Of a stretch of DNA of 64,000 nucleotides, positions 35,073-44,127 are shown piece after piece. The stretch is from Sphingobacterium endophyticum (GTDB lineage Bacteria > Bacteroidota > Bacteroidia > Sphingobacteriales > Sphingobacteriaceae). Under the pieces are notes generated by a model. It was given only the letters and a program-made list of their open reading frames with translations, was not told the DNA's origin and made no database searches. Both the position numbers and the translations under genes were made by a program. Within the stretch, counting starts at the first letter, position 1; each line of letters opens with the position of its first letter. The DNA lies in assembly GCF_009733535.1 (NCBI RefSeq), contig NZ_SMMI01000003.1, positions 584,468 to 648,467 on the forward strand. The letters are read 5' to 3'.

Positions 35073-36719
35073 TTATTCAATAGCTTCGCCGGCATAGTCG
35101 CCTTCGTTCCCCAATCTATCGATTGGTTTTACAGCAACAGCATTTAGTTTCTGACCATCTTTACTTTTTGGAAGACTCAATTCAGATTGAGGCGCATCAA
35201 GAATCTGTACATCCCACGTATCTCCATATCTAGCATAGGCAACCCATTTAAATACCTGTTCAGGCTGTTTATGAAGCCATTTCACAAATACACTGCTTGG
35301 CTGATTCGTTAGCATTAGCGTTGGTTTTAAAATAGGGTTGGCAGATAGCCAAGGTGATGCAGGAACTAATGCTTTTTGGGAATATGGTCCATCGTGTAAA
35401 GCTTTTAATAACATTGGATTTTTAGTTAATCCAGCAATGCTCCAATGCACAGCACCTACACTATTTGGAATAACCTCACGAGTTACCGCAATTTGGCGTT
35501 TAATCTCGTCCGCACGGTTAGCTGACCTTACTTCAACAGTATTAAGTCCTGGCCACAAATGGCGGTTATGTTTGTTTTCAGATTGCCACCATTTCAATAA
35601 ACTAGTAAAACTCTGTTTTGGAGGATCAATCGGCCAATACAATTGAGGTGTAAAATAATCTATCCAGCCTTCATTAAGCCAAAGTTTCGCATCTGCATAA
35701 AGCTCATCATATTGAGATGAACCTGTTACGCCGGAAGGATAACCTGGTTTCCATATCCCAAATGGGCTCAAGCCAAATTTAACGGCAGGTTTTTCCTTTT
35801 TAATTTCGGTATAAATGCGCTTAATAAATTTATTGACATTATCTCTTCTCCAGTCAGGTCTACTTAAGTTGCCACCAACTTTCTTATACGCAAACCAGGT
35901 TTTGTCATCTGGGAAATCAGATCCTCCATTATAAGTAGCATATGGATAGAAATAATCATCAAAATGCACACCATCGATATCATAACGCTTCACGATATCC
36001 ATAACCACTGCTGCGGAATGGTCTTGCGTTTCTTGGCTAGCTGGGTCGAACCAGTACATTCCATTTCTAAGACGAACGATATTGTCTGGGGATTTGCGAA
36101 CTAAGGACTCACCCGTCACTTGTCCACCATTGCTATGGTGAGCACGATAAGGATTTAACCAAACGTGAAGCTCTAAACCTCTTTTATGAGCCTCTTCAAC
36201 CCAAAATTCCAATGGATCATAGTAAGGGCTTGGAGCCTTACCTGTCTGTCCTGTTAGAAAATAAGACCAAGGTTCTAAGCTTGACTTATACATAGCATCA
36301 GCAGAAGGCCTTACCTGAAAGATAACAGCGTTGAAGTTGTTATTTTTCAACATATCCAATAAGTTAATTGCTTCTTGTTTTTGCTGTTCAGTACTGAGGT
36401 TATTCTTACTAGGCCAATTGATATTTGCTACTGTTGCAACCCAAGCTGCACGAAATTCTCTAGGTACATTTGGTAGGTTTGCCTTAAATACAGGTTTCTC
36501 AACTACTTTCTTTTGTGTAACCGGTTCGCCTGCAGGTTTAGGCTTTTCTTTATTTTCAACCGGTTTTTCTTCTTCTTTTTTAGTTTCTTCAGGAGTTACT
36601 GTCTCCACAGAGGCAGTTGGTTTCTGCAAAACTTTTCCTTGCCTTCTTTTCGAGCCACATGATATGATAACCACCGCCAACAACACAAAAAGACAAAGAC
36701 TTAAAAATCTTCTCATCAT
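35073..36719 (-). CDS. GH10-like (DUF187/GHL10) lipoprotein hydrolase
   Basis: The 548-residue precursor has a lipobox (VVIISC near 21), a Pro/Lys/Glu-rich linker (about 25-75) and a TIM-barrel GHL10 domain similar to Bacillus YngK. Visible motifs are REFRAAWVATVANINWPS, NAVIFQVRPSADAMY, HVWLNPYRAHH, DGVHFDDYFYPY and KFGLSPFGIWKPG. The family is presumed to be glycoside hydrolases acting on the cell wall; no activity is firmly established. Together with NamZ and NagA it supports a cell-wall glycan role for this region. Confidence 0.87.
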   Translation of the reverse strand: MMRRFLSLCLFVLLAVVIISCGSKRRQGKVLQKPTASVETVTPEETKKEEEKPVENKEKPKPAGEPVTQKKVVEKPVFKANLPNVPREFRAAWVATVANINWPSKNNLSTEQQKQEAINLLDMLKNNNFNAVIFQVRPSADAMYKSSLEPWSYFLTGQTGKAPSPYYDPLEFWVEEAHKRGLELHVWLNPYRAHHSNGGQVTGESLVRKSPDNIVRLRNGMYWFDPASQETQDHSAAVVMDIVKRYDIDGVHFDDYFYPYATYNGGSDFPDDKTWFAYKKVGGNLSRPDWRRDNVNKFIKRIYTEIKKEKPAVKFGLSPFGIWKPGYPSGVTGSSQYDELYADAKLWLNEGWIDYFTPQLYWPIDPPKQSFTSLLKWWQSENKHNRHLWPGLNTVEVRSANRADEIKRQIAVTREVIPNSVGAVHWSIAGLTKNPMLLKALHDGPYSQKALVPASPWLSANPILKPTLMLTNQPSSVFVKWLHKQPEQVFKWVAYARYGDTWDVQILDAPQSELSLPKSKDGQKLNAVAVKPIDRLGNEGDYAGEAIE

Positions 36720-36791
36720 AAATTCGTTCTTAACTCACAAAATTAAGCTTTTTATAAGCTTTCCTACTAATTGTAACCTATTCTTTATATG

Positions 36792-37904
36792 TTAAATAAC
36801 TTTTTCACCCTGAAACACAACCTGTTGAACCTGGAAATTCTGGTCAAAAACCAACACATTAGCGATTGATCCACTATTTAAATTACCGATATCATTCCTT
36901 CCAAATAACCTTGCTGGATAAAGGGTTGCCATCCGAAGGCTTTCATCTAGACTAATTCCTACTTTCTTGACACAATTTTCTACTGCTTTTAACATACTCA
37001 AAGCTGATCCGGACAAGGTTCCATCCGGCATACTGTAATGATCAACATTAAATACATGTTGATAGATTGCTTTGTCACATGCGGCCACCGCATCTGTAAT
37101 CAGAAACAATCGCTCACCCATTAATTCTTTCGATATTTTCACGGCTTCAAAATCCACATGTACCCCATCCACAATAATGGATGCGCAAACTTCAGGATGA
37201 TTGAACGCAGCACCTGGCAGCCCGACATCACGGTGATGTAAAGGGGACATAGCATTCCAAAGGTGCGTTATGGCAGGAATTCCATTATCAAAGGAATGTG
37301 TAGCCTCCTGATAAGTCGCAGCACTATGGCCAGCAGTTATTAATACATTATTCTCATTCAGATAATCTATACATTCCTGATCAGTCAACTCAGGCGCAAC
37401 GGTCATCATTTTTACCACATTAGCATTACCTTCTATTACAGATTTCAAAAGATCAACTGTAGCTTTTTGAATGAGTTCGGCAGGATGGGCACCACGTTTG
37501 GCAGCATTTAAAAATGGTCCTTCTAAGTGGAGTCCTAAAGCTACTTTTGGGTTTGCTTTTTTAAATACATCAATTGCTTCTTTGAATAATTCCAGCGTAT
37601 TAGTTGCCAAGGTCAGGACAAAGGAAGTACATCCCTGCTTAAGTAAATTCTGTTCTATTCGGTGTAAAGAATCAATGGTTAATTCAGCAGAAAAAAGGTC
37701 AGTACCAGTTCCATAAATCTGTAAATCGATAAGACCAGGGCAAATATTTGCCCCCTCAACATCCCAATTTTGGTAGCCTTCAGGAACATCTGTAATGGGG
37801 ATAATACCAGCGATTCGATCATCGTCTATTAAAAGTGCGTGTTGATCATAAATCTGATGTTCTGAATAAATCCTTCCATTGGTTAAAGCTAATTTCTGTT
37901 TCAT
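36792..37904 (-). CDS. nagA: N-acetylglucosamine-6-phosphate deacetylase NagA
   Basis: NagA converts GlcNAc-6-P to GlcN-6-P plus acetate. The 370 residues follow the amidohydrolase fold: PGLIDLQIYGTGTDLFS, GLHLEGPFLNAAKRGAH with the metal-binding Glu, ITAGHSAATY, THLWNAMSPLHHRDVG, and DGVHVD with LITDAVAA (catalytic Asp). The last box is GTLSGSALSMLKAVEN. It is the upstream end of the amino-sugar locus and is divergent from ridA. MurQ encoded at 22.7 kb supplies its substrate. Confidence 0.94.
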   Translation of the reverse strand: MKQKLALTNGRIYSEHQIYDQHALLIDDDRIAGIIPITDVPEGYQNWDVEGANICPGLIDLQIYGTGTDLFSAELTIDSLHRIEQNLLKQGCTSFVLTLATNTLELFKEAIDVFKKANPKVALGLHLEGPFLNAAKRGAHPAELIQKATVDLLKSVIEGNANVVKMMTVAPELTDQECIDYLNENNVLITAGHSAATYQEATHSFDNGIPAITHLWNAMSPLHHRDVGLPGAAFNHPEVCASIIVDGVHVDFEAVKISKELMGERLFLITDAVAACDKAIYQHVFNVDHYSMPDGTLSGSALSMLKAVENCVKKVGISLDESLRMATLYPARLFGRNDIGNLNSGSIANVLVFDQNFQVQQVVFQGEKVI

Positions 37905-38037
37905 TCTGCAATTTACTTATTGTTCTCAATTGTTGAAAATCCAAACGGCTAATCGTATATTAGACCATCAAACGTAAGGAACAATTCCTAATAGGAAACT
38001 ACGTTTAGACATATTTTAGTATAAGAGAGATAAAAAC

Positions 38038-38424
38038 ATGGCACAAAAAGAAATTCTAAACACGGAAAAAGCACCAGCAGCAATCGGACCATACAACCAA
38101 GCAATCAAAGCCGATAAAACATTATATGTATCGGGTCAGATTCCATTGATCCCTGAAACAATGGAACTCATAAGCACCGGCGTAGCAGATGAGGCACATC
38201 AGGTATTGAAAAATGTAGGGGCGATTTTAAAAAATGCTGGATATGATTATTCAGATGTGGTAAAGACTTCTATTTTCTTGAGTAGCATGGACTATTTCGC
38301 GACAGTCAATGAGGTTTATGCTGAATATTTTAAGGAGAATCAACCTGCGCGAGAATGTGTTGCAGTGAAAACATTGCCCAAAGAGGTTAATGTAGAGATT
38401 TCTGTCATAGCCTGGAAATCTTAA
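38038..38424 (+). CDS. ridA: RidA family enamine/imine deaminase
   Basis: RidA hydrolyses reactive enamines such as 2-aminoacrylate formed by serine/threonine dehydratases. The 128 residues include PAAIGPYNQAIKADKTLYVSGQ, an imine-site Arg in PARECVAVKTLPK, and VEISVIAW at the end. It is single-domain and full length. A serine dehydratase (sdaA) is encoded in this window at 45 kb, though that Fe-S type enzyme is not PLP-dependent. Own terminator downstream. Confidence 0.94.
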   Translation: MAQKEILNTEKAPAAIGPYNQAIKADKTLYVSGQIPLIPETMELISTGVADEAHQVLKNVGAILKNAGYDYSDVVKTSIFLSSMDYFATVNEVYAEYFKENQPARECVAVKTLPKEVNVEISVIAWKS

Positions 38425-38444
38425 ATAAAAAGTTATTATTCCAT

Positions 38445-38480
38445 AAAAAGTCTGCTTAATTGAAATAAGCAGACTTTTTT
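38445..38480 (+). terminator. ridA terminator
   Basis: AAAAAGTCTGCTTA pairs with TAAGCAGACTTTTT around a 7-nt loop, followed by further T. Confidence 0.88.
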
Positions 38481-38631
38481 ATTTAAAATCAAACCAATCA
38501 GATTGTTAACTGTTATTTCAATTGTCATATCATTTGCGCACTAACAGTTTCATGAATTTTTCAACGAAGGTAACCTATATCACTTTTTAATTGAGAAAAG
38601 CTACGGATATTTATAAATCAACATAATTGCT

Positions 38632-39381
38632 ATGAGATTAAAAGGAAAAGTGGTCATTATCACAGGTGCCGCTTCAGGAATGGGAGAGGCCATGACCTAC
38701 CTATTTGCCAATGAAGGGGCAAAAGTAGTTGCTACCGATATTCAGATTGATAAATTAAGAGGAATAGTAGAGAAAATACAATCAGAAGGCTTTCATGCAG
38801 TTGCTGTACAACATGATGTTTCCAATAAAGAGACATGGTTTCAGGATGTTGTTCCTGCTGCAATCAATAATTTTGGAAAGATTGATGTATTAATCAATAA
38901 TGCGGGCATTTCGGTTCCCACGCCATTTGAAGAGCAGAATGAAGCTTTATGGGAAAAGACCTATGCAATCAATATCAATAGTGTGATGTTGGGAATGCAG
39001 GCGGTATTGCCTCACATGAAAGAAAATGGGGGTAGTATAGTCAATGTTTCATCCATAGCAGCATTAACGGGAATGGCTGGTCCGGGTTCTTATACCGCAT
39101 CAAAAGGTGGAGTTTCTGCTATTACCCGCGCGGCAGCTGTGGATTTCGGGAAGTACAATATCCGGGTAAACGCCATTAATCCTGGCTATATCAAGACTCC
39201 AATGTCTGAATCTCATTTAAGCAATGAACAATACCATCAATATTTAATGTCTATCATACCCCTAAAAAGTTATGGGGATGCTAAGGATATTGCATTAGCA
39301 GCTCTATTTCTTGCATCGGATGAATCCAAATACATCAGTGGTGTGAACCTTCCGGTTGATGGCGGAACAACAATACAATAG
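38632..39381 (+). CDS. short-chain dehydrogenase/reductase
   Basis: The 249-residue classical SDR has the cofactor motif TGAASGMGEAM, acidic Asp at the end of strand 2 (VVATDIQ, NAD preference), INNAGIS, catalytic Ser in NVSSIAA and YTASK (Tyr/Lys). The C-terminus has SGVNLPVDGG. The substrate is unknown; many close relatives are annotated as glucose or 3-oxoacyl dehydrogenases. Monocistronic with its own terminator. Confidence 0.88.
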   Translation: MRLKGKVVIITGAASGMGEAMTYLFANEGAKVVATDIQIDKLRGIVEKIQSEGFHAVAVQHDVSNKETWFQDVVPAAINNFGKIDVLINNAGISVPTPFEEQNEALWEKTYAININSVMLGMQAVLPHMKENGGSIVNVSSIAALTGMAGPGSYTASKGGVSAITRAAAVDFGKYNIRVNAINPGYIKTPMSESHLSNEQYHQYLMSIIPLKSYGDAKDIALAALFLASDESKYISGVNLPVDGGTTIQ

Positions 39382-39410
39382 ACCTACATCTATCTAAATA
39401 AAACAATTTC

Positions 39411-39438
39411 AAAAGTCCCTTTATACAGGGACTTTTTT
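39411..39438 (+). terminator. SDR gene terminator
   Basis: AAAAGTCCCT, 5-nt loop, AGGGACTTTTTT: strong intrinsic terminator. Confidence 0.88.
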
Positions 39439-39519
39439 CATTTAATAAACTAAAGTGTAGCACTTTACAATAATAAACGTTTAAATATGACACTAAAGTT
39501 AAACCATAAACTTATTATC

Positions 39520-39915
39520 ATGAAGTCAGCAATCCATTTATTCAGCATGATTACTTTTTTGTTTTTATTTTCTTGTGATAAGACGAATTTAGATAGCGAA
39601 AAGGCTCAAGACCAATTAGAGCTAGATAAAATGCTTCAAAAAATTACAGAATTGGCGAATTCAGTTGAGTGTAATAATTCTAATGATTGGAATTTTATAG
39701 CCTTGGGCGAAAAAGCCTGTGGAGGTCCAAAAGGTTATATTGCATTTTCAAAAACTGTGATAAAAGACGGATTTGAAGACCTTGTTAAAGAATACAATGA
39801 AGCAGATATTGCATTTAATAAGAAATATAAACTTATTTCAGACTGTATGCTGTTGCTGCCGCCAAGTATGGTTTCCTGTAAGGACGGGAAAGCAGAACTG
39901 ATCTATAAATACTAA
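39520..39915 (+). CDS. small cysteine-containing lipoprotein, unknown function
   Basis: Start chosen at ATG 39520, which begins a lipoprotein signal peptide (MKSAIHLFSMITFLFLFSC); ATG 39487 would add 11 residues in front of it. The mature protein of about 110 residues has four further Cys: VECNNS, KACGGP, SDCML and SCKDG, likely two disulfides in the periplasm. The motif ALGEKACGGPKGYIAFS is conspicuous. I do not recognise a named domain. It lies 65 bp upstream of recG but probably functions separately. Confidence 0.7.
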   Translation: MKSAIHLFSMITFLFLFSCDKTNLDSEKAQDQLELDKMLQKITELANSVECNNSNDWNFIALGEKACGGPKGYIAFSKTVIKDGFEDLVKEYNEADIAFNKKYKLISDCMLLLPPSMVSCKDGKAELIYKY

Positions 39916-39979
39916 ATAAATCGAACGGCATACTGCTTGGGTTTTCATTTTTTACTATTTTAGTGGGATTATCTATCCC

Positions 39980-42085
39980 ATGGCAGATTTATCTTTAATT
40001 ACTCCCATCGAATATCTTAAAGGTGTAGGTCCTCAAAAGGCTGATGTACTCAAAAAGGAGCTGCAAGTCTTCACTATTGGCGATTTAATACAGACCTATC
40101 CGTTTCGCTATATCGACCGCACGAAATTTCATAAAGTCCGGGACTTAAATTCGGACATGGTCGGTGCTCAGGTATTGGGAAGATTAATGAGCCTACAGGA
40201 AATTGGCGAAAAAAGGGGCCGGCGATTGGTTGGTCAGATCAAAGATGATACGGGAATGATGGAACTGGTCTGGTTTCAAAGTATTTCTTGGTTGAAAAAA
40301 GGCTTGAAGGTTGGCGCTGCCTATATTATTTATGGTAAACCGTCTGAATTCAATGGATCGATATCCATTACCCATCCAGAGATGGAACTGTATCAACAAC
40401 AAGGGAAAAAGGTCGGAAATATGACCATGCAGCCCGTCTATTCTTCAACTGAAAAACTAAAGAAATTTAACCTAGATAGCAAAGGGATTCAGAAGCTTCA
40501 GCAAACTGCTCTTGAAATCACCCTTCGGTCAATTCAAGAAACTCTTCCTCAATACATTTTAGAGAAGTTCCAATTCCTATCCCTTCAACAGGCTTTATTA
40601 AGCATTCATTTTCCACAGAATGAATCCCTGATGAAGGCAGCGATCAACAGATTGAAATTTGAGGAACTTTTCTTTATACAGCTTAGATTATTAAAAAATA
40701 AACAACTCAACACGCAACGCTATAAGGGACATCTCTTTAATCAGGTTGGTGACAAGTTCAACCGTTTTTTTAATGAAAGACTTCCATTCCCTTTGACGAA
40801 TGCACAGAAAAGGGTAGTCCGGGAAATACGGTTGGATTGTAATACCGGAGCACAGATGAATAGGCTGGTGCAGGGAGATGTTGGCTCTGGGAAGACTGTA
40901 GTCGCTTTGATGAGCATGCTGCTTGCTTTAGACAATGGCTACCAAGCCTGTATGATGGCTCCTACAGAAATCTTGGCTACCCAACATTTCAATGGATTGA
41001 AAGAGCTTTTAGGGGATGACATATGCAATGTTAAATTACTAACTGGCTCTACTCCTGCTAAAGCCCGAAGGGTAATCCATCAAGAACTGGAGGATGGAAC
41101 ATTGGATATTTTGATAGGCACCCACGCATTAATTGAAGACAAGGTAAAATTTAAAAATATTGGTTTTGTAGTTATCGACGAGCAGCATCGATTCGGTGTG
41201 GAACAGCGTGCTAAATTGTGGCGGAAGAACAGCATTCCACCGCATATGCTGGTCATGACCGCCACCCCAATACCCAGAACATTGGCAATGACCATGTACG
41301 GGGACCTCGATATTTCAATCATTGATGAGTTGCCAGCGGGCAGAAAACCCATTAAGACAGTTCAATTCTTTGAAAACCAAAGGTTGCGAGTTTTTGGTTT
41401 TATGCGAGAAGAAATTGCCAAAGGTAGACAAGTCTATATTGTATATCCGTTGATCAAGGAAAGTGAGAAAATGGACTTGCTATATTTGGAAGCTGGTTTA
41501 GAGGGATTGATGCGGGAGTTTCCTTTACCGAATTTTAAAATCAGCATTGTCCATGGCAAGATGCCTGTAAAGGATAAGGATTTTGAAATGCAAAGGTTTA
41601 TCAAAGGAGAAACCCAGATTATGGTTGCGACGACTGTTATTGAGGTTGGAGTGAATGTTCCGAATGCCTCGGTTATGGTTATTGAAAATTCGGAGCGCTT
41701 TGGTCTTTCACAGTTGCACCAATTACGCGGACGGGTCGGACGAGGGGCAGAACAGTCCTTTTGTATTTTAATGTCCAGCAATAAACTGAGCAAGGAAGGC
41801 AGAACAAGGTTAGAAACCATGGTGAGAACTAATGATGGGTTTGAAATTGCGGAGGTGGACTTGCAACTTCGAGGTCCTGGCGATTTATCAGGCACTCAAC
41901 AATCTGGTGTGTTGGAAATGAAAATTGCTGATTTGGCAAAAGATCAAGCTATACTTTCAGAAGCCAGGCAATTAGTCATTCAAATCTTCAAAGAAGATCC
42001 GAATCTGCGTGAGGAAAGGAATCAACTATTAGCACAATACCTAAACAAAAGTGCTCCAACGATTTCATGGGACAAAATCTCGTAA
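39980..42085 (+). CDS. recG: ATP-dependent DNA helicase RecG
   Basis: RecG remodels stalled forks and Holliday junctions. The 701 residues carry the N-terminal wedge/OB domain (EYLKGVGPQKADVLKKE, then a strand-rich region to about 260) and an SF2 helicase core with Walker A GDVGSGKT, DEQH box (VIDEQHRFGVEQR), TATPIPRT, and QLRGRVGRG (motif VI). The RecG-specific C-terminal RGPGDLSGTQQSG is present. Length is normal. Confidence 0.97.
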   Translation: MADLSLITPIEYLKGVGPQKADVLKKELQVFTIGDLIQTYPFRYIDRTKFHKVRDLNSDMVGAQVLGRLMSLQEIGEKRGRRLVGQIKDDTGMMELVWFQSISWLKKGLKVGAAYIIYGKPSEFNGSISITHPEMELYQQQGKKVGNMTMQPVYSSTEKLKKFNLDSKGIQKLQQTALEITLRSIQETLPQYILEKFQFLSLQQALLSIHFPQNESLMKAAINRLKFEELFFIQLRLLKNKQLNTQRYKGHLFNQVGDKFNRFFNERLPFPLTNAQKRVVREIRLDCNTGAQMNRLVQGDVGSGKTVVALMSMLLALDNGYQACMMAPTEILATQHFNGLKELLGDDICNVKLLTGSTPAKARRVIHQELEDGTLDILIGTHALIEDKVKFKNIGFVVIDEQHRFGVEQRAKLWRKNSIPPHMLVMTATPIPRTLAMTMYGDLDISIIDELPAGRKPIKTVQFFENQRLRVFGFMREEIAKGRQVYIVYPLIKESEKMDLLYLEAGLEGLMREFPLPNFKISIVHGKMPVKDKDFEMQRFIKGETQIMVATTVIEVGVNVPNASVMVIENSERFGLSQLHQLRGRVGRGAEQSFCILMSSNKLSKEGRTRLETMVRTNDGFEIAEVDLQLRGPGDLSGTQQSGVLEMKIADLAKDQAILSEARQLVIQIFKEDPNLREERNQLLAQYLNKSAPTISWDKIS

Positions 42086-42178
42086 ATTCCGTAACTTTGT
42101 AAACCTGTTTCTACTGGGACGGGCCAAAACAAGTACAAACCATTCAACGTTTTACTTGTTCAAATTTAAAAACAATAA

Positions 42179-43369
42179 ATGGCAAGATTTAAGATACATG
42201 ACACGGCAGTTAAGCCGGAAACAGCGGTATTGGTAAGTGTAATTACTCCGGATGTTTCTGAGGAAACTGCAAAAGAATATTTAGAAGAATTAGAGTTTTT
42301 GGTCACTACCGCTGGTGGTATTACCAAGGGCATCTTTACCCAGAAATTAGCATTTCCAGACCGTGCAACATTTGTGGGTTCAGGAAAACTGGATGAGATA
42401 AAAGAATTCATCAAAGCCGAAGAGATTGATATAGTTGTTTTCGATGATGAATTATCTCCATCTCAATTGAGAAACATTGAAAAATATTTTGAGATTAAGG
42501 TACTGGACAGATCGAATTTGATCTTAGATATTTTTGCAAAGCATGCCAAAACAGCGCAAGCAAAAACGCAGGTTGAATTGGCACAATTACAATATTTACT
42601 TCCCCGACTGACCAGGATGTGGACACACTTGGAGCGTCAGCGAGGTGGTATTGGTATGCGTGGTCCAGGTGAAAGTCAGATTGAAAGTGATAGACGGATG
42701 ATCTTGAACAAGATTTCCCTGTTGAAGGACCGTTTAAAGACCATCGACAAACAGAATGAAACCCAACGCAAAAATAGAGGCGAAATGATTAGAGTAGCCT
42801 TGGTTGGATATACAAACGTTGGGAAGTCCACCATCATGAATATGATTTCAAAATCGGATGTGCTGATTGAGAACAAATTATTCGCTACACTAGATACGAC
42901 CGTAAGGAAAGTAGTTATCGACAATCTTCCTTTCTTATTATCCGATACCGTAGGATTTATTCGCAAATTACCACACCATCTGGTGGAGTGCTTTAAGTCA
43001 ACATTGGACGAAGTACGTGAGGCAGATGTATTGATTCATGTAGTAGACATTTCACACCCCTACTTTGAGGACCATATCCGTGCTGTTAATGAAACCTTGA
43101 AAGACATTGGTGCCGTGGACAAACCGGTTATTACCGTTTTTAACAAGATCGATGCTTACAAACCACCTGTTGAAGTAGATGAGGAAGGAGAAGAAATTAA
43201 GGTGACTATAGATGACTTCAGAAACTCTTGGATGGCAAAGAATTCAGATCCTGCCATCTTCATTTCTGCGACGAACAAGATTAATGTAGAGGAGTTTAAG
43301 GAGAAGGTTTATGATATCGTTGTAAAAATGCATAACGCACGGTATCCTTATAACAACCTGTTGTATTAG
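42179..43369 (+). CDS. hflX: ribosome-associated GTPase HflX
   Basis: HflX splits stalled or hibernating ribosomes. The 396 residues show the N-terminal HflX domain (about 20-190: FVGSGKLDEIKEF, LDRSNLILDIFAKHA, GPGESQIESDRR) and the G domain (about 200-370) with G1 GYTNVGKST, G2 ATLDTTVR, G3 DTVGFI and G4 NKID. The start follows recG by 93 bp. lipB follows with a 9-bp gap, so the two are probably co-transcribed. Confidence 0.96.
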   Translation: MARFKIHDTAVKPETAVLVSVITPDVSEETAKEYLEELEFLVTTAGGITKGIFTQKLAFPDRATFVGSGKLDEIKEFIKAEEIDIVVFDDELSPSQLRNIEKYFEIKVLDRSNLILDIFAKHAKTAQAKTQVELAQLQYLLPRLTRMWTHLERQRGGIGMRGPGESQIESDRRMILNKISLLKDRLKTIDKQNETQRKNRGEMIRVALVGYTNVGKSTIMNMISKSDVLIENKLFATLDTTVRKVVIDNLPFLLSDTVGFIRKLPHHLVECFKSTLDEVREADVLIHVVDISHPYFEDHIRAVNETLKDIGAVDKPVITVFNKIDAYKPPVEVDEEGEEIKVTIDDFRNSWMAKNSDPAIFISATNKINVEEFKEKVYDIVVKMHNARYPYNNLLY

Positions 43370-43378
43370 GAGAGAAAA

Positions 43379-44077
43379 ATGCAAAACAAACAAGTTCAAT
43401 TTATTGACTGGGGGCTTTTGGACTATCAGGAGGCATGGGACAAGCAGGAAGAAATCTTTGCAAAGACCTTGGCGATTAAGCATGATAACCGAGTGAACAA
43501 TACGCAGGCCATAACCCCAAACTATTTAATATTTACTGAACATCCTCATGTTTATACCCTTGGTAAGAGTGGACATTTGGAGTATCTATTGCTGGATGAA
43601 GCGGGGTTAAAAGAGAAAGAAGCAACTTTTTATAAAATAAATAGAGGCGGCGATATTACCTATCATGGACCTGGACAGATTGTTGGATATCCCATCTTGG
43701 ATCTGGACAATTTTTTCACGGATATCCACCTTTACTTAAGAACGCTTGAGGAGGCCATTATCCTGACTCTTGCAGATTATGGAATCGTTGCAGGAAGATA
43801 CCCGGGATATACAGGAGTTTGGTTGGATCCCGACAATGACAAAGCGAGAAAGATCTGTGCAATGGGTGTTAGAGCTTCCAGATGGGTGACCATGCACGGA
43901 TTTGCATTTAATGTCAATGCAGATCTAGATTATTTTGGAAACATTGTTCCTTGTGGAATAGATGACAAAGATGTCACTTCAATGGAAAGAGAATTGGGGC
44001 AGAAGGTTGATATGGAGGATGTGAAGCTTAAACTAAAAAATCATTTAGCAGAACTTTTCAAAATGGAATTAGTTTAA
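43379..44077 (+). CDS. lipB: octanoyltransferase LipB
   Basis: LipB moves octanoate from acyl carrier protein to lipoyl domains, the first step of lipoate synthesis. The 232 residues contain the signature RGGDITYHGPGQIVGYPILDL, the thioacyl Cys-Lys region (KICAMGVRASRWVTMHGFAFNV) and the catalytic Cys in IVPCGIDDKDVTSM. Length is typical. No lipA in the window. Confidence 0.96.
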   Translation: MQNKQVQFIDWGLLDYQEAWDKQEEIFAKTLAIKHDNRVNNTQAITPNYLIFTEHPHVYTLGKSGHLEYLLLDEAGLKEKEATFYKINRGGDITYHGPGQIVGYPILDLDNFFTDIHLYLRTLEEAIILTLADYGIVAGRYPGYTGVWLDPDNDKARKICAMGVRASRWVTMHGFAFNVNADLDYFGNIVPCGIDDKDVTSMERELGQKVDMEDVKLKLKNHLAELFKMELV

Positions 44078-44095
44078 CCTTAATTAATAATATTC

Positions 44096-44127
44096 AAGGC
44101 CATAAGACAAAATCTTATGGCTTTTTT
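44096..44127. terminator. terminator between lipB and the MBL hydrolase gene
   Basis: CCATAAGA and TCTTATGG enclose a 5-nt loop, followed by CTTTTTT. The two flanking genes converge here; the T-run favours the plus strand. Confidence 0.8.
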
